64,000 bases of DNA from DTU089 sp964421815 (GTDB lineage: Bacteria; Bacillota; Clostridia; Oscillospirales; Acutalibacteraceae): assembly GCA_964421815.1 (NCBI GenBank), contig CAYQYT010000001.1, forward strand, positions 186,001-250,000, read 5' to 3'. Position numbers and translations under genes: made by a program. A model generated the notes under the pieces. It was given only the letters and a program-made list of their open reading frames with translations, was not told the origin of the DNA and did no database searches. Of the stretch, positions 15,541 to 25,646 are shown in pieces; position 1 is the first letter of the stretch; each line of letters starts with the position of its first letter.

Positions 15541-17748
15541 ATGGATGAGAATATGTCCGTTGAACTTATGTACGACGAACTAAAAGAACAGGCTATAGCA
15601 ACATTCGGGACTGAGGATGCCAAAATCATTGATAAAGCTTTTGAAATAGCCAATGCTCATCACGACGGGCAAAAGCGTTCTTCAGGTGAGCCCTTTATCA
15701 TCCATCCCGTTGCCGTTGCCAAGATTGTTTTAGATTACGGAATGGACTATCAGTCCGTTGCCGCGGCGATGCTTCACGATACGGTTGAGGACACCGACCT
15801 TACCCTTGAGGATGTAAAAAAAGAGTTCGGCGAGGAAATCTGCCATTTGGTTGACGGACTTACAAAATTGGGTAAAGTCCCCCTTGATATTAAAGATAAA
15901 GAGGAACAGCAGGCGGAAAATGTCAGAAAAATGCTCCTTGCTATGTCCGAAGATATAAGGGTTATTATTATTAAACTTGCCGACAGGCTCCACAATATAA
16001 GGACCCTTAATTTTATGGCACCCCAGAAGCGTAGAGATAAAGCGGTGGAAACCTTGGAAATCTATGCACCCATTGCTCACCGTTTGGGTATCAGGGCAAT
16101 TAAAGAGGAGCTTGAGGATAAGGCAATAAGCTACCTTGATCCCATTGCATACAAGGAGATTGAAGATGCCCTTGCAAGTCAGGGTAAATCTCATAAGGAA
16201 TTTTTGGAATCCATCAAAAAACAGATTTCAGACAGAATTTGTGAGGTTGTGCCGGATGCAAGGCTTGAGGGCAGAATCAAAAGTGTTCACGGCATTTACA
16301 GAAAAATGTATATGCAGAACAAGAATTTTGACGAAATTTACGATATATACGCAGTCAGAATAATCGTTGATAATACCATTCAATGCTATGACTGTCTGGG
16401 TATAATTCACGATATGTTCACCCCCATACCCGGAAGATTCAAGGACTATATTTCCACCCCCAAGCCCAATATGTATCAGTCACTTCATACCACTGTTTTG
16501 GGCAAGGCGGGAATTCCCTTTGAAGTTCAAATAAGAACATGGGATATGCACCATACTGCCGAATTCGGTATTGCGGCTCATTGGAAATACAAACTGGGTC
16601 TTAACGGTACACAACGGTTTGAAGAACGTCTTGCGTGGATCAGACAACTTCTTGAAACACAGCAGGAAGCTGATGACGTTAAAGACATTGTTACCACTAT
16701 TAAAAGTGACCTTGTTCCCGAGGAGGTTTTTGTTTTCACACCAAAAGGGGATGTCATAAATCTTCCCATGGGTTCAACGGTTATTGACTTTGCATATGCC
16801 ATTCACTCCGCAGTGGGTACAAAAATGGTGGGAGCAAAGGTTGGGGGAAGAATCGTTCCCCTTGATTACAAAGTCCAGACCGGTGAGATTGTAGAAGTAT
16901 TGACATCTTCCCAACAGGGCAAGGGTCCATCAAGGGATTGGCTGAAAATTGTTAAAACAAGTTCCGCAAAAACTAAAATTCGCGCATGGTTTAAAAAAGA
17001 ACGCCGAGAAGAAAATATTGTTGAGGGCAGAGCGGAACTTGAAAGAGAAATAAGACGGAATAAAATACGTTTTACGGAAGAAGAATTTGAGAATATTGTA
17101 AAAATTCTTGCGGATCGTCAGCATTGCACAACGGTGGATGATTTTTATGCCGCTTTAGGTTACGGCGGAATTCCCGTGTCGAGAGTTATGCCCTTTATCA
17201 GGGATGAATATCATCGGATTGTTACCTCCTCTGCTCAGTCGGAAAAAATTAAAATTACCGATAAACCTAAACCCGCAAAGCAATCGGCGGGGGAGGGCGT
17301 AATTGTTGAGGGCATTGACAACTGCCTTATTAAACTTTCCCGTTGTTGCGCCCCCATTCCCGGGGATGAAATTATAGGTTTCATAACCCGAGGTCACGGA
17401 GTGTCCGTTCACAAGAGGGACTGCACCAATGTTCCTGTTGATATTACAAACTGCGAGGAGCCTAACAGATGGTTGAGTGCCCGTTGGCAGAGCGGAACCG
17501 AAACGAAGGAATTCAAAGCAAGTCTTGCCATTGAATGTGAATCCCGTGTGGCGATGATGGCGGATGTTGCCAATGTCCTTGCAGATATGAGAGTTATGAT
17601 AAATGCCATAAATACAAGGGATGCCAAAAACGGAAACACCTTTATTTATCTGACAATTACAGTAAAAAGTACGGATTTCCTCAATATCGTTATTTCAAGA
17701 TTGAAAGGAATAAATGGTGTTGAGAGTGTTACAAGGAGCAAAAACTAA
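15541..17748 (+). CDS. relA: Bifunctional (p)ppGpp synthetase/hydrolase Rel
   Basis: The stringent-response enzyme that makes and degrades (p)ppGpp, 735 aa. Domains in order: HD hydrolase (MLHDTVEDTD, about 77-86), synthetase with RFKDYIS (the RxKD form typical of bifunctional Rel) and YQSLHTTV, TGS (VFVFTPKGDVI...), zinc-finger/RIS region with CCAP and HKRDC, and a C-terminal ACT domain (AMMADVANVLADM). AAAGGAGG precedes the ATG. It overlaps dtd by 1 nt (TAATG). All catalytic motifs are intact. Confidence 0.96.
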   Translation: MDENMSVELMYDELKEQAIATFGTEDAKIIDKAFEIANAHHDGQKRSSGEPFIIHPVAVAKIVLDYGMDYQSVAAAMLHDTVEDTDLTLEDVKKEFGEEICHLVDGLTKLGKVPLDIKDKEEQQAENVRKMLLAMSEDIRVIIIKLADRLHNIRTLNFMAPQKRRDKAVETLEIYAPIAHRLGIRAIKEELEDKAISYLDPIAYKEIEDALASQGKSHKEFLESIKKQISDRICEVVPDARLEGRIKSVHGIYRKMYMQNKNFDEIYDIYAVRIIVDNTIQCYDCLGIIHDMFTPIPGRFKDYISTPKPNMYQSLHTTVLGKAGIPFEVQIRTWDMHHTAEFGIAAHWKYKLGLNGTQRFEERLAWIRQLLETQQEADDVKDIVTTIKSDLVPEEVFVFTPKGDVINLPMGSTVIDFAYAIHSAVGTKMVGAKVGGRIVPLDYKVQTGEIVEVLTSSQQGKGPSRDWLKIVKTSSAKTKIRAWFKKERREENIVEGRAELEREIRRNKIRFTEEEFENIVKILADRQHCTTVDDFYAALGYGGIPVSRVMPFIRDEYHRIVTSSAQSEKIKITDKPKPAKQSAGEGVIVEGIDNCLIKLSRCCAPIPGDEIIGFITRGHGVSVHKRDCTNVPVDITNCEEPNRWLSARWQSGTETKEFKASLAIECESRVAMMADVANVLADMRVMINAINTRDAKNGNTFIYLTITVKSTDFLNIVISRLKGINGVESVTRSKN

Positions 17749-18206
17749 TGAGAGCCGTAATACAGAGAGTACGTGAAAGTTCTGTTTTAGTTGACGGCAA
17801 AATCGTAGGTGAATCGGGTAAGGGCTATATGATTCTTTTGGGTGTTGTAAAGGGCGATACCCAAAAAGAAGCGGAACTTCTTGCCAGGAAAACCGCGTCT
17901 TTGCGAGTTTTTGAGGACGAAAAGGGGAAAATGAATAAATCCGTTCTTGATATTGACGGAGAAATTCTTGCAATTTCCCAGTTCACCCTTTGCGCCGACT
18001 GTAAAAAAGGCAACAGACCTTCTTTTACGGATAGTGAAGAGCCGGAAAACGCCAACCGCCTCTATGAGTTTTATTGCGAAGAACTCAAAAAGAATGGCGT
18101 AAGAAGAGTGGAAAAGGGAATTTTCGGTGCCGATATGAAGGTCTCCCTCATAAACGACGGTCCTGTGACGATTTGTTTTGATACGGATGTTTGGAGTGGA
18201 AAATAA
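17748..18206 (+). CDS. dtd: D-aminoacyl-tRNA deacylase
   Basis: Removes D-amino acids wrongly attached to tRNA. At 152 aa it is standard length. Family motifs are present: MRAVIQRV start, SQFTLCAD (SQxT active-site motif, about residues 78-85) and NDGPVTI (GPVT cross-subunit motif, about 138-143). It overlaps rel and the next gene by one base each, so the three are translationally coupled. Confidence 0.96.
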   Translation: MRAVIQRVRESSVLVDGKIVGESGKGYMILLGVVKGDTQKEAELLARKTASLRVFEDEKGKMNKSVLDIDGEILAISQFTLCADCKKGNRPSFTDSEEPENANRLYEFYCEELKKNGVRRVEKGIFGADMKVSLINDGPVTICFDTDVWSGK

Positions 18207-18835
18207 TGTTTCTTAAATGTGTTCCCGTGGGTCAGTTGGGAGCCAATTGCTATATTATTTGTGATAATGAAACAAAAATCGGAGCGGTAATTGACCCGGG
18301 CGATTTTGATGCAGATGTTAAAAAAGCAATGGAAATGTCGGGAATGAAAGATTTAAAATACATTCTTTGCACCCACGGACATTTTGACCATATAGGCGGT
18401 GTTCCCCAAATAAAAAAGGAATACCCAAATGCAAAAATTTGTATCGGCAAAGAGGATGCCCCCTATCTTCAGGACGGCAATCTTTCCCTTGCAAATCTTT
18501 TCAACGGCAAATTCCTACCCTGTAAAGCGGACTTGGAGTTTTGCGACGGAGACACTTTTTCAATAGGAAACATAAATGTAAAAATACACTCTGCCCCCGG
18601 GCACACACCCGGCGGGGTTTTGTATATTCTTGAAGAAGAGAGTGTGATTTTTACAGGGGACACTCTTTTTTGCGGAAGTGTTGGCAGAACCGACTTTAAG
18701 GGCGGGGATCCTGTTGCACTTATGAAAACTCTCCAATCAATAAAGAGTTTTCCTGATGATTATGTTGTTTACACAGGTCACGGCGGGAACTCAAATATAG
18801 GCTATGAAAAAATAAATAATATGTTTTTAAGATGA
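18206..18835 (+). CDS. MBL-fold metallo-hydrolase (glyoxalase II-like)
   Basis: A 209-aa metallo-beta-lactamase-fold hydrolase resembling the YcbL/glyoxalase II group. It shows the metal motif THGHFDHIGG (HxHxDH), a histidine in SAPGHTPGG, the bridging aspartate in FTGDTLF and a final histidine in YTGHGGNS. The ATG at 18206 overlaps the dtd stop (TAATG) and has GGAG 9 nt upstream. The substrate cannot be read from sequence; clostridial homologues often sit beside dtd and hemZ. Confidence 0.9.
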   Translation: MFLKCVPVGQLGANCYIICDNETKIGAVIDPGDFDADVKKAMEMSGMKDLKYILCTHGHFDHIGGVPQIKKEYPNAKICIGKEDAPYLQDGNLSLANLFNGKFLPCKADLEFCDGDTFSIGNINVKIHSAPGHTPGGVLYILEEESVIFTGDTLFCGSVGRTDFKGGDPVALMKTLQSIKSFPDDYVVYTGHGGNSNIGYEKINNMFLR

Positions 18836-20286
18836 ATTTATATTATATTAACCACAGTTACAGATACGAGTCGGAAAAACTGTTAAGACTGTTTTTTCCC
18901 CTTGAAAAAATAAATGAATATACCGAATATAGTGAAACCCGGGAAGATTACCTTCTCACACGTATTGACGGTGACAGTCTTCTTGCATTAACCGCGGAAC
19001 TTTCCCTTGGTGGAGATGTACGCAGATGTGTTAAAACTGTAAAAAAAGATGAGTGTAATGACCTTGAACTTGAACTTTTGCTGTCAGCATACGAATTACT
19101 TTGTGAAATGAGCGGTTTTACACCTAAGTGGGGAATACTTACGGGTGTAAGACCTTCAAAACTTATTGTTAAACGGCTTTCTCTTTACGGTGAAGACGAC
19201 GCAAGGGATTGGTTTTTAAATACCTACAAGGTTTCTCCCGAGAAAACGGAACTTGCAATTGATGTGGCTAAAACGGAACTTAAAGTAATCGAAAAAGCAG
19301 GGGAGAAATCCTTCAGTCTGTATATAAGTATTCCCTTTTGCCCTACAAGGTGCAGTTACTGCTCTTTTGTTTCCCATTCCATAAACACCGAAAAAGCCCA
19401 AAACCTTATTCCCGACTATGTTGAAAAACTTTTGGAGGAATTGACATTTACTGCAAAAGCCGCAAAGGAAAAGGGCTTGCATCTTACAAGTGTTTATTGG
19501 GGTGGGGGTACACCCACAACCCTCCACAAAGAAGATTTGGACAAAATTCTTACTCACATAGAAAATGTTTTTGATTTATCGCTGTGCCTTGAATACACTG
19601 TGGAGGCGGGTCGTCCCGATACTGTTACAAGGGAAAAACTTGAAGTGCTTAAAAAACATAATGTGGGACGAATCAGTATAAATCCCCAGACCTTCTCCGA
19701 CAGCGTTCTGGAGGCAATCGGCAGAAGGCATACAACGGCACAGACCGAGGAAAAATATCTCCTTGCCCGTCAGGTAGGATTTGATTCAATAAATATGGAT
19801 TTAATTGCGGGACTTCCCACGGATACGATTGACGGCTTCAAAAGGAGTGTTGACAGAGCCGTTGAGTTGGGGGCGGATAATATAACAGTCCACACCCTTG
19901 CCCTGAAACGCTCTTCTTCCATTGTTACGGAGAATGAAAGTTCTTGCGTTTCCGATAAGAATATTGAGGAAATGCTGGATTATGCGGGGAAAACTTTGAG
20001 AGAAAACGGTTACCACCCATACTATATGTACCGCCAAAGCAAGTCTTTGGGAAATCTTGAAAATGTGGGTTGGTGCAAAAAAGATAAGGAATGTTTTTAC
20101 AATATTCTTATGATGGAGGAGTATCAGAGTATTTTCTCCGTAGGAGCCGGAGCGGTGACAAAACTTCGGAAAGAGGACGGAAGTGTAATTGAAAGAATAT
20201 TCAATTTCAAATACCCCTTTGAATACATATCACGATTTCACGAGGTTTTGGAGAAAAAATCGGGTATGCTTCGATTTCAATATTGA
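18832..20286 (+). CDS. hemZ: Radical SAM coproporphyrinogen III dehydrogenase-like protein HemZ
   Basis: A 484-aa radical SAM protein of the HemZ family. An N-terminal clostridial HemZ extension (WGILTGVRPSKL) precedes the SAM cluster motif PFCPTRCSYCSF (CxxxCxxC, residues about 167-174), followed by YWGGGTPTTL, EAGRPDT and GLPTDT, all typical of the family. HemZ is annotated as an oxygen-independent coproporphyrinogen oxidase, though in clostridia the exact role is uncertain. It starts with an ATGA overlap and ends the recJ operon. No other heme genes are nearby. Confidence 0.92.
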   Translation: MNLYYINHSYRYESEKLLRLFFPLEKINEYTEYSETREDYLLTRIDGDSLLALTAELSLGGDVRRCVKTVKKDECNDLELELLLSAYELLCEMSGFTPKWGILTGVRPSKLIVKRLSLYGEDDARDWFLNTYKVSPEKTELAIDVAKTELKVIEKAGEKSFSLYISIPFCPTRCSYCSFVSHSINTEKAQNLIPDYVEKLLEELTFTAKAAKEKGLHLTSVYWGGGTPTTLHKEDLDKILTHIENVFDLSLCLEYTVEAGRPDTVTREKLEVLKKHNVGRISINPQTFSDSVLEAIGRRHTTAQTEEKYLLARQVGFDSINMDLIAGLPTDTIDGFKRSVDRAVELGADNITVHTLALKRSSSIVTENESSCVSDKNIEEMLDYAGKTLRENGYHPYYMYRQSKSLGNLENVGWCKKDKECFYNILMMEEYQSIFSVGAGAVTKLRKEDGSVIERIFNFKYPFEYISRFHEVLEKKSGMLRFQY

Positions 20287-20335
20287 ATATCATTATTGAA
20301 CGATTGTTAAAATAGTATATAGAGGGTGATAAACT

Positions 20336-21262
20336 GTGTCCAATGTTAACAACACCATAGAATATATTGTTGAAAACGCGGTTAATCCAAAGGATTTTAT
20401 TTTAAAGTGTGAAGAAAAATACAGTAACAAAATAACAAAAATTGCAAAAGATATTGCAGAAAGCGACAAAACGGAAATTGTTATGCTTGCAGGTCCCAGT
20501 TCATCAGGCAAAACCACTACGGCGAAAAAACTCTGTCAGGCACTTGCGGATTTCGGTGTTAAAAGCCATACTATTTCCCTGGATGATTTTTATCTTAACA
20601 ATGCCGATTCCCCTCGGTTTCCCGACGGTACACCCGATTATGAAACCGTTGATGCCCTTGACATCCCGTGCTTTGAAAAAACAATGACTCAACTTATAGA
20701 AACGGGTAGTGCTATGATACCCGAGTTCGATTTTTTGACAGGTAAGCGTAAAGAAAAGTACAACAGTTTGAAAATCGGCGCAAAGGATGTTATAGTGGTA
20801 GAGGGACTTCACGCGCTGAACCCTGCAATAACCGAGCATTTGCCCAAGGACAGACTTTTAAAAATATATATCAGCGTATCTTCCCGTATTTATGACGGCA
20901 GGAAAAACATTGTGCTCAATAAACGCAATATCAGATTTATCCGACGGTTAGTAAGGGATTACAAATTCCGCGGAAATTCCGTTGAGGAAACCTTTAAAAT
21001 GTGGATCACCGTGCGCTACGGGGAGGATTCATACCTTTTTCCCTTCAAAGATAATGCGGATATAAGAATAAACACAATCCATCTTTACGAAATATGCGTT
21101 CTGCGGGATTTGGCGGCAGAATTGCTGGAACAGGTCAGGGATGATTCGGAGTTTTATAAAGAGTCCCAAAGACTTATACGCTCACTACACAAATTCCCGA
21201 AAATAGATTCATCTTTAGTACCCGAAAATTCTCTTTTGAGAGAATTCATCGGAAAGGAGTAA
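20336..21262 (+). CDS. Uridine kinase-like nucleoside kinase
   Basis: A 308-aa P-loop kinase of the uridine kinase/phosphoribulokinase family. Walker A is AGPSSSGKTTTAK (residues about 53-65), the second motif is SLDDFYLN (DDFY), and VVEGLHALNP is the strand with the catalytic acid. It is longer than classic Udk (about 210 aa), with N-terminal residues of the kind seen in clostridial TGS-linked kinases but without the TGS/threonyl-tRNA-synthetase-like region. The GTG start at 20336 has GAGGGTG 7 nt upstream. Operon with the flippase 3 nt downstream. Confidence 0.88.
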   Translation: MSNVNNTIEYIVENAVNPKDFILKCEEKYSNKITKIAKDIAESDKTEIVMLAGPSSSGKTTTAKKLCQALADFGVKSHTISLDDFYLNNADSPRFPDGTPDYETVDALDIPCFEKTMTQLIETGSAMIPEFDFLTGKRKEKYNSLKIGAKDVIVVEGLHALNPAITEHLPKDRLLKIYISVSSRIYDGRKNIVLNKRNIRFIRRLVRDYKFRGNSVEETFKMWITVRYGEDSYLFPFKDNADIRINTIHLYEICVLRDLAAELLEQVRDDSEFYKESQRLIRSLHKFPKIDSSLVPENSLLREFIGKE

Positions 21263-21265
21263 GAT

Positions 21266-23047
21266 ATGTCCGACAAAACAGTAAAAAAACAAAATGTTTT
21301 AAACGGTGCAATGGTGCTTGTTGTTGCCACCGCTCTTGTTAAGGTAATCGGTGCGGTGTATAAAATACCGCTAACGAGTATAATCGGCTCTTTGGGACGG
21401 GGCTATTTTGCTTCCGCCTATAATATTTATACGCCCATTTATGCTATTTCTATGGCGGGACTTCCCGTTGCCGTGTCCGCTATTGTTTCAAAAAACGCGG
21501 CATTGGGAAAATACAGGGATGTTAAACAGGTTTTAAAAATTACATTCCCCCTGTTTTTAGGCTTGGGTCTTGTGGGAACGGCGGCTCTTATGCTTGCGGC
21601 ACCCACCTATGTTAATTCGGTTCATTCTCCCCTTGCAATTTTCAGCGTTTTTGCCATTGCACCCTCAATTCTGTTCTGTTGTATAATGAGTACATACAGG
21701 GGCTACTATGAGGGTCTCAATAATATGTACCCCACGGCAATTTCTCAGGTTATTGAGTCCTTGGGTAAACTGGTTTTCGGACTTGTTTTTTCCTATGCAA
21801 TGCTCGACTATGCAAATGAACAAATTGCACTTACGGGTTCTGTGTTCGGCTACACTGTGGAAACGGAGGCGGACGGAGCCATTGTATATGCTCTTGCGGC
21901 GGCGGGAGCCATATTCGGTGTTACTCTCGGAACTATTTTCGGTGCCATTTATACGGTTTTACGTCACAGAATAAAAAAGGACGGAATCAGCAAGGAGATG
22001 CTTATAAATTCACCCCTTGCTTCCCCGAAAAAAACAACATTAAAAGAAATTATCGCCATTGCAGTACCCACCGCGGCAAGTTCATTGGTACTCAATATCA
22101 CAAACTTTATTGACACCTTTATGATTCAAAGCCGTTTGGAAAGTGTTGTTGCAAATAATTACGATACAATAATGGGTATTTACGGCGACTCTATTTCGGC
22201 GGCAAATATTGCAAAGGAGAATATTCATACTTTCCTTTACGGTGCTTACGACACAACTTTGGATTTCAGAAACCTTGTTCCTACAATTATGATGACATTG
22301 GGTGTTAGTGCCATTCCCGTTATCTCCGCGGCAGTTGCAAAAAGAGATTTCAAGATGGTTAACGGAACGGTGAATACCGTGTTCAGAATGACCATGCTTA
22401 TTGCACTTCCCGCGGGTGCCGGTTTCTTTGCACTTTCGGAGCCCATTATGAATTTGCTTTATAAAGGAACGGAGAATGAATCGGGAATTGCAATTGCTGC
22501 TCCCGTGTTGGGTCTTTACGGTCTTATGATGGCAATACTGACCCTTTCATCCCCCCTTACAAATATTCTTCAGGCAATCGGCAGAGCGGATGTTCCGGCA
22601 AAGGCTCTCGCCCTGGGCTGTATCTTTAAAATCGGTTTAAACTATATTCTTATAGGAATTCCCGAACTGAATGTTAAAGGTGCTGTTTTCGGAACCGCTT
22701 TCTTCTATCTTCTTTGCATTGTTTATAACTATTCCGTCCTGAGAAAAGAAACAGGTGTGAAAATCGACTTTAAAACCGTTATTGTTAAACCCCTTATTGC
22801 GGCTGTGCTTTGCGGTGGTTCTGCCTATGTTTCATATATGCTTTTATGCAGAGTTCTGACCTTCGGAGATATGAGCGGCAGACTTAACGGCCAATCACTT
22901 GCCTGCATAATTTCCATCGGTGTTGCCGTTGTTGTTTACGGAATTACGGTGCTTTTGACCAAAACTTTGGTAAAAAATGACATTTTAATGCTTCCAAAGG
23001 GAGAAAAAATAGCAAAAATACTTGAAAAATATAAGCTTATAGGTTAA
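21266..23047 (+). CDS. SpoVB/MurJ-like polysaccharide flippase
   Basis: A 593-aa multi-pass membrane protein of the MATE-like MVF/SpoVB group, which flips lipid-linked envelope precursors. About 14 helices are apparent, with family landmarks YNIYTPIYAISMAGLPVAVS near the N-terminus, YRGYYEGLNNMYPTAISQ, and LTNILQAIGRADVPAKAL. In spore formers SpoVB homologues act in spore cortex synthesis, and SpoIID is encoded elsewhere in the window. AAAGGAG precedes the ATG. Confidence 0.88.
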   Translation: MSDKTVKKQNVLNGAMVLVVATALVKVIGAVYKIPLTSIIGSLGRGYFASAYNIYTPIYAISMAGLPVAVSAIVSKNAALGKYRDVKQVLKITFPLFLGLGLVGTAALMLAAPTYVNSVHSPLAIFSVFAIAPSILFCCIMSTYRGYYEGLNNMYPTAISQVIESLGKLVFGLVFSYAMLDYANEQIALTGSVFGYTVETEADGAIVYALAAAGAIFGVTLGTIFGAIYTVLRHRIKKDGISKEMLINSPLASPKKTTLKEIIAIAVPTAASSLVLNITNFIDTFMIQSRLESVVANNYDTIMGIYGDSISAANIAKENIHTFLYGAYDTTLDFRNLVPTIMMTLGVSAIPVISAAVAKRDFKMVNGTVNTVFRMTMLIALPAGAGFFALSEPIMNLLYKGTENESGIAIAAPVLGLYGLMMAILTLSSPLTNILQAIGRADVPAKALALGCIFKIGLNYILIGIPELNVKGAVFGTAFFYLLCIVYNYSVLRKETGVKIDFKTVIVKPLIAAVLCGGSAYVSYMLLCRVLTFGDMSGRLNGQSLACIISIGVAVVVYGITVLLTKTLVKNDILMLPKGEKIAKILEKYKLIG

Positions 23048-23074
23048 AATATACAAGTACAGAGGATTTTAAAA

Positions 23075-23875
23075 ATGGCAGTTAACTTTACTTTTAAAGA
23101 CAGATACGGTTTTAATGACCTTGTTGATATAGTGAGAATTCTTCGTGAACCGGGCGGTTGCCCCTGGGATATGGAACAGACCCATCAATCCATCAGGGAG
23201 AACTTCCTTGAAGAAACCTACGAGGTTATTGAGGCTATTGATACAAACAACCGTGAACTTATGCAGGAAGAATTGGGCGATGTGCTTTTGCAGGTGCTTA
23301 TGCATTCCGATATGGCAAGAACGGACGGTTGGTTTACTATCGACGATGTGGCAAACGATATTTGTAAGAAGTTAATTGTAAGACATCCCCATGTTTTCGG
23401 AGATGTCAGCGTTTCATCCACGGGAGAGGTTCTCAAAAATTGGGACGATATAAAGCGTCAAACAAAAAAACAGAGAACACAGAGTGAAGCAATGGCGGCA
23501 ATCCCCGCCACATATCCCGCTCTTATGAAAGCCCAAAAAGTACAGGAAAAAGCTAAAAAAGCAGGTTTTGATTGGCGTGATCCCGAAGGGGCGTTTGACA
23601 AAATTGCGGAGGAGAGTGCAGAACTCAGGGAAGCACTTTCAACAGGGGACAGAGCAAAGATTGAGGATGAGTTGGGTGACCTCTTTTTCTCGGTTGTAAA
23701 TACCGCACGTTTTTGCGGTTGCGATGCAGAAACCGCTTTGGAAAAAGCCACTCAGAAATTTATGAAGCGTTTTACCCTTACGGAAAAACTTGCAAGCAGT
23801 AAGGGTATTGATATGAAAACCGCTTCCATAGAAGTTCTTGACGAACTTTGGGACGAAGCGAAAAAAGAAAACTGA
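23075..23875 (+). CDS. mazG: Nucleoside triphosphate pyrophosphohydrolase MazG
   Basis: Hydrolyses non-canonical or excess NTPs. At 266 aa it has two MazG repeats. The first carries LREPGGCPWDMEQTHQSI, ENFLEETYEVIEAID (ExxxE metal ligands) and EELGDVLLQVLMH (ExxD). The second has EESAELREAL and DELGDLFFSVVN. It lies between a flippase gene and HU, the same setting as in other clostridia and near spoVT/yabN-type clusters. Confidence 0.95.
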   Translation: MAVNFTFKDRYGFNDLVDIVRILREPGGCPWDMEQTHQSIRENFLEETYEVIEAIDTNNRELMQEELGDVLLQVLMHSDMARTDGWFTIDDVANDICKKLIVRHPHVFGDVSVSSTGEVLKNWDDIKRQTKKQRTQSEAMAAIPATYPALMKAQKVQEKAKKAGFDWRDPEGAFDKIAEESAELREALSTGDRAKIEDELGDLFFSVVNTARFCGCDAETALEKATQKFMKRFTLTEKLASSKGIDMKTASIEVLDELWDEAKKEN

Positions 23876-23940
23876 ATTAGTCCAAACAAAATCGTGTAAA
23901 CGATTTGGAAAATACAAAATTATTTTTGGAGGATTTAAAA

Positions 23941-24210
23941 ATGAATAAGACAGATCTCGTAAAAGCAGTTGCAGAAGCAGGTTTGACAAAGAAAGACGCT
24001 GAAAAAGCAGTAGCGGCAGTTTTCGGTGCAATCGAAGGTGCTCTTGCAAAAGGCGACAAGGTTCAGCTCATCGGCTTCGGTACATTTGAAGTTCGCGAAA
24101 GAGCAGCTAAAGAAGGCCGTAACCCCAAAACAGGCGAAAAGATTACAATCGCTGCTTCCAAGGTTCCCGCTTTCAAAGCAGGTGCAGCTCTCAAAGACGC
24201 TGTAAAATAA
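23941..24210 (+). CDS. hup: HU-family DNA-binding protein
   Basis: The nucleoid protein HU, 89 aa. It starts MNKTDLVKAVAEAGLTKKDA and contains the arm signature VQLIGFGTFEVRERAA and RNPKTGEKI, with the conserved RNP at the arm tip. GGAGG 9 nt before the ATG at 23941 decides the start over an upstream in-frame ATG. The inverted repeat AAATCG...CGATTT (23889-23906) in the leader could be a pause or control site. Codons are strongly biased, as expected for high expression. A strong terminator follows. Confidence 0.97.
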   Translation: MNKTDLVKAVAEAGLTKKDAEKAVAAVFGAIEGALAKGDKVQLIGFGTFEVRERAAKEGRNPKTGEKITIAASKVPAFKAGAALKDAVK

Positions 24211-24228
24211 TTTTACACAAAAAAGGAA

Positions 24229-24261
24229 CACCGCCGAGTTTAACGCTCGGCGGTGCTTTTT
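24229..24261 (+). terminator. Intrinsic terminator of HU
   Basis: CACCGCCGAG (24229-24238) pairs with CTCGGCGGTG (24246-24255), then CTTTTT. Confidence 0.88.
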
Positions 24262-25645
24262 ACTCTACAATATTATTAAGCCATACTTTTTTCTTAACAA
24301 GAATTATGCCTATAAGAACCTTTACAATATCAATGCATTGCACAATGGGGAATGTATATAGAATGGGTAGTTTGAACACATAGTAAAGGGAAAAGGCGAT
24401 GGGTACATTCACGCACATAATATACACACTGTCCATAAGGAAAGTTATGAGGGTTTTACCGCCGCTTCGTATTGTAAAGTATGTTGCATTTGCAAAAGAG
24501 TGGACGGGTATGAACAGGGCGCAAACCCGAATAAAATAGCCTGCTAACTCTTTTGATTCGGGAGTGGTGTTGTACAGGAGAGGGATTTTGTTGCCTATAA
24601 GGAAAACAAAAACACCTATAACCGCGCTTAAAAATGCGGAAAAGGCAATTAATTTCCTGTCCGTATCAACGGCTTCCTTAAACTGATTCGCACCTAATTG
24701 TTTACCGATTATGATACCGATACTGCTTCCCAGGGAAATAAATGCAATATTGGCAAGGTTCATAACCGTTGAAGATATGCTGTAACCTGCCACTACGGAA
24801 ATGCCGTAAAGACTGTATGCCATACTTAAAAGGGACATACCCAATGACCAGAAAAATTCATTGAACAGCAGGGGCATACCCTTAAAAGTAATATCTTTAA
24901 AGACATTTTTAGGTATGTAAAAGCATTTTAACACGCCTTTGAAGTAAGTGAAGCGGTATCTCTTCCTGATTATGTATATGCTTATTACAACACATTCAAC
25001 ATATCTTGAAATAACTGTTGCTATTGCCGCTCCCACAACTCCCAGAGCGGGGAAACCCAGTTTACCGAAAATAAGCACCCAGTTAAAACAACAGTTAGTG
25101 AAAACCGCAATAAATCCGGCAACCATGGGTGCAACCGTTTCTCCCGTTTCGCGAAGTGTGCTTGAGAAAACCTGGGACACACAAAAGGGGAAGAGTCCCC
25201 ACAGCATTACCTTTAAATATTTTTTTGCAAAATCCAATGTAAGCAAAAGGTTTCCCGAGTCATCGCCCTCATGGAGATAGAGGCTTATCAATGTATCGTC
25301 CAAGAAAATATAAATCAGCATTGCCAAACTGAAAAGAATGAGGGAAATCATCATTTTATACCGCAATGTGTAGCGTATTCCCTCATTATCGTTTTTACCG
25401 AAAAATTGAGCGGTGAAAATTCCCGCACCGCTCAACGCTCCGAAAACAGCAAGACTGAACACAAAAATCAACTGATTGACAATTGAGATTCCCGACATTT
25501 GCTCCGTGCCGAGGGAACCCACCATCAAATTGTCAAGCATACTCACAAAATTTGTGATAAAGTTCTGTATCATTATGGGGACGGCAACTGCAAGAGTCAT
25601 CTTGTAGAAGCCTTTGTCGCCCACATATTTTTTGAGAAAAGACAT
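24260..25645 (-). CDS. MATE family efflux transporter
   Basis: A 461-aa drug/metabolite antiporter of the MATE family with 12 predicted helices in two halves. Landmarks: MTLAVAVPIMIQNFITN start, MLDNLMVGSLG (MVG motif), GALSGAGIFTAQFFG, and the second-half counterpart SLGSSIGIIIGKQLGAN. There is no clear Shine-Dalgarno just before the ATG; the nearest AAGGAG lies 18 nt upstream inside the GH130 gene, so translation probably depends on coupling. Last gene of the six-gene suf-rhaB operon. Confidence 0.9.
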   Translation of the reverse strand: MSFLKKYVGDKGFYKMTLAVAVPIMIQNFITNFVSMLDNLMVGSLGTEQMSGISIVNQLIFVFSLAVFGALSGAGIFTAQFFGKNDNEGIRYTLRYKMMISLILFSLAMLIYIFLDDTLISLYLHEGDDSGNLLLTLDFAKKYLKVMLWGLFPFCVSQVFSSTLRETGETVAPMVAGFIAVFTNCCFNWVLIFGKLGFPALGVVGAAIATVISRYVECVVISIYIIRKRYRFTYFKGVLKCFYIPKNVFKDITFKGMPLLFNEFFWSLGMSLLSMAYSLYGISVVAGYSISSTVMNLANIAFISLGSSIGIIIGKQLGANQFKEAVDTDRKLIAFSAFLSAVIGVFVFLIGNKIPLLYNTTPESKELAGYFIRVCALFIPVHSFANATYFTIRSGGKTLITFLMDSVYIMCVNVPIAFSLYYVFKLPILYTFPIVQCIDIVKVLIGIILVKKKVWLNNIVE

Positions 25646-25646
25646 T

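Noticed and set aside
15730..16194. Minus-strand ORF of 154 codons inside rel
   Set aside because: Antisense to the conserved HD and synthetase domains; no start signal.
23889..23906. Inverted repeat AAATCG/CGATTT before HU as a terminator
   Set aside because: Six base pairs with no T tract. It may be a pause or regulatory site but does not meet terminator criteria.
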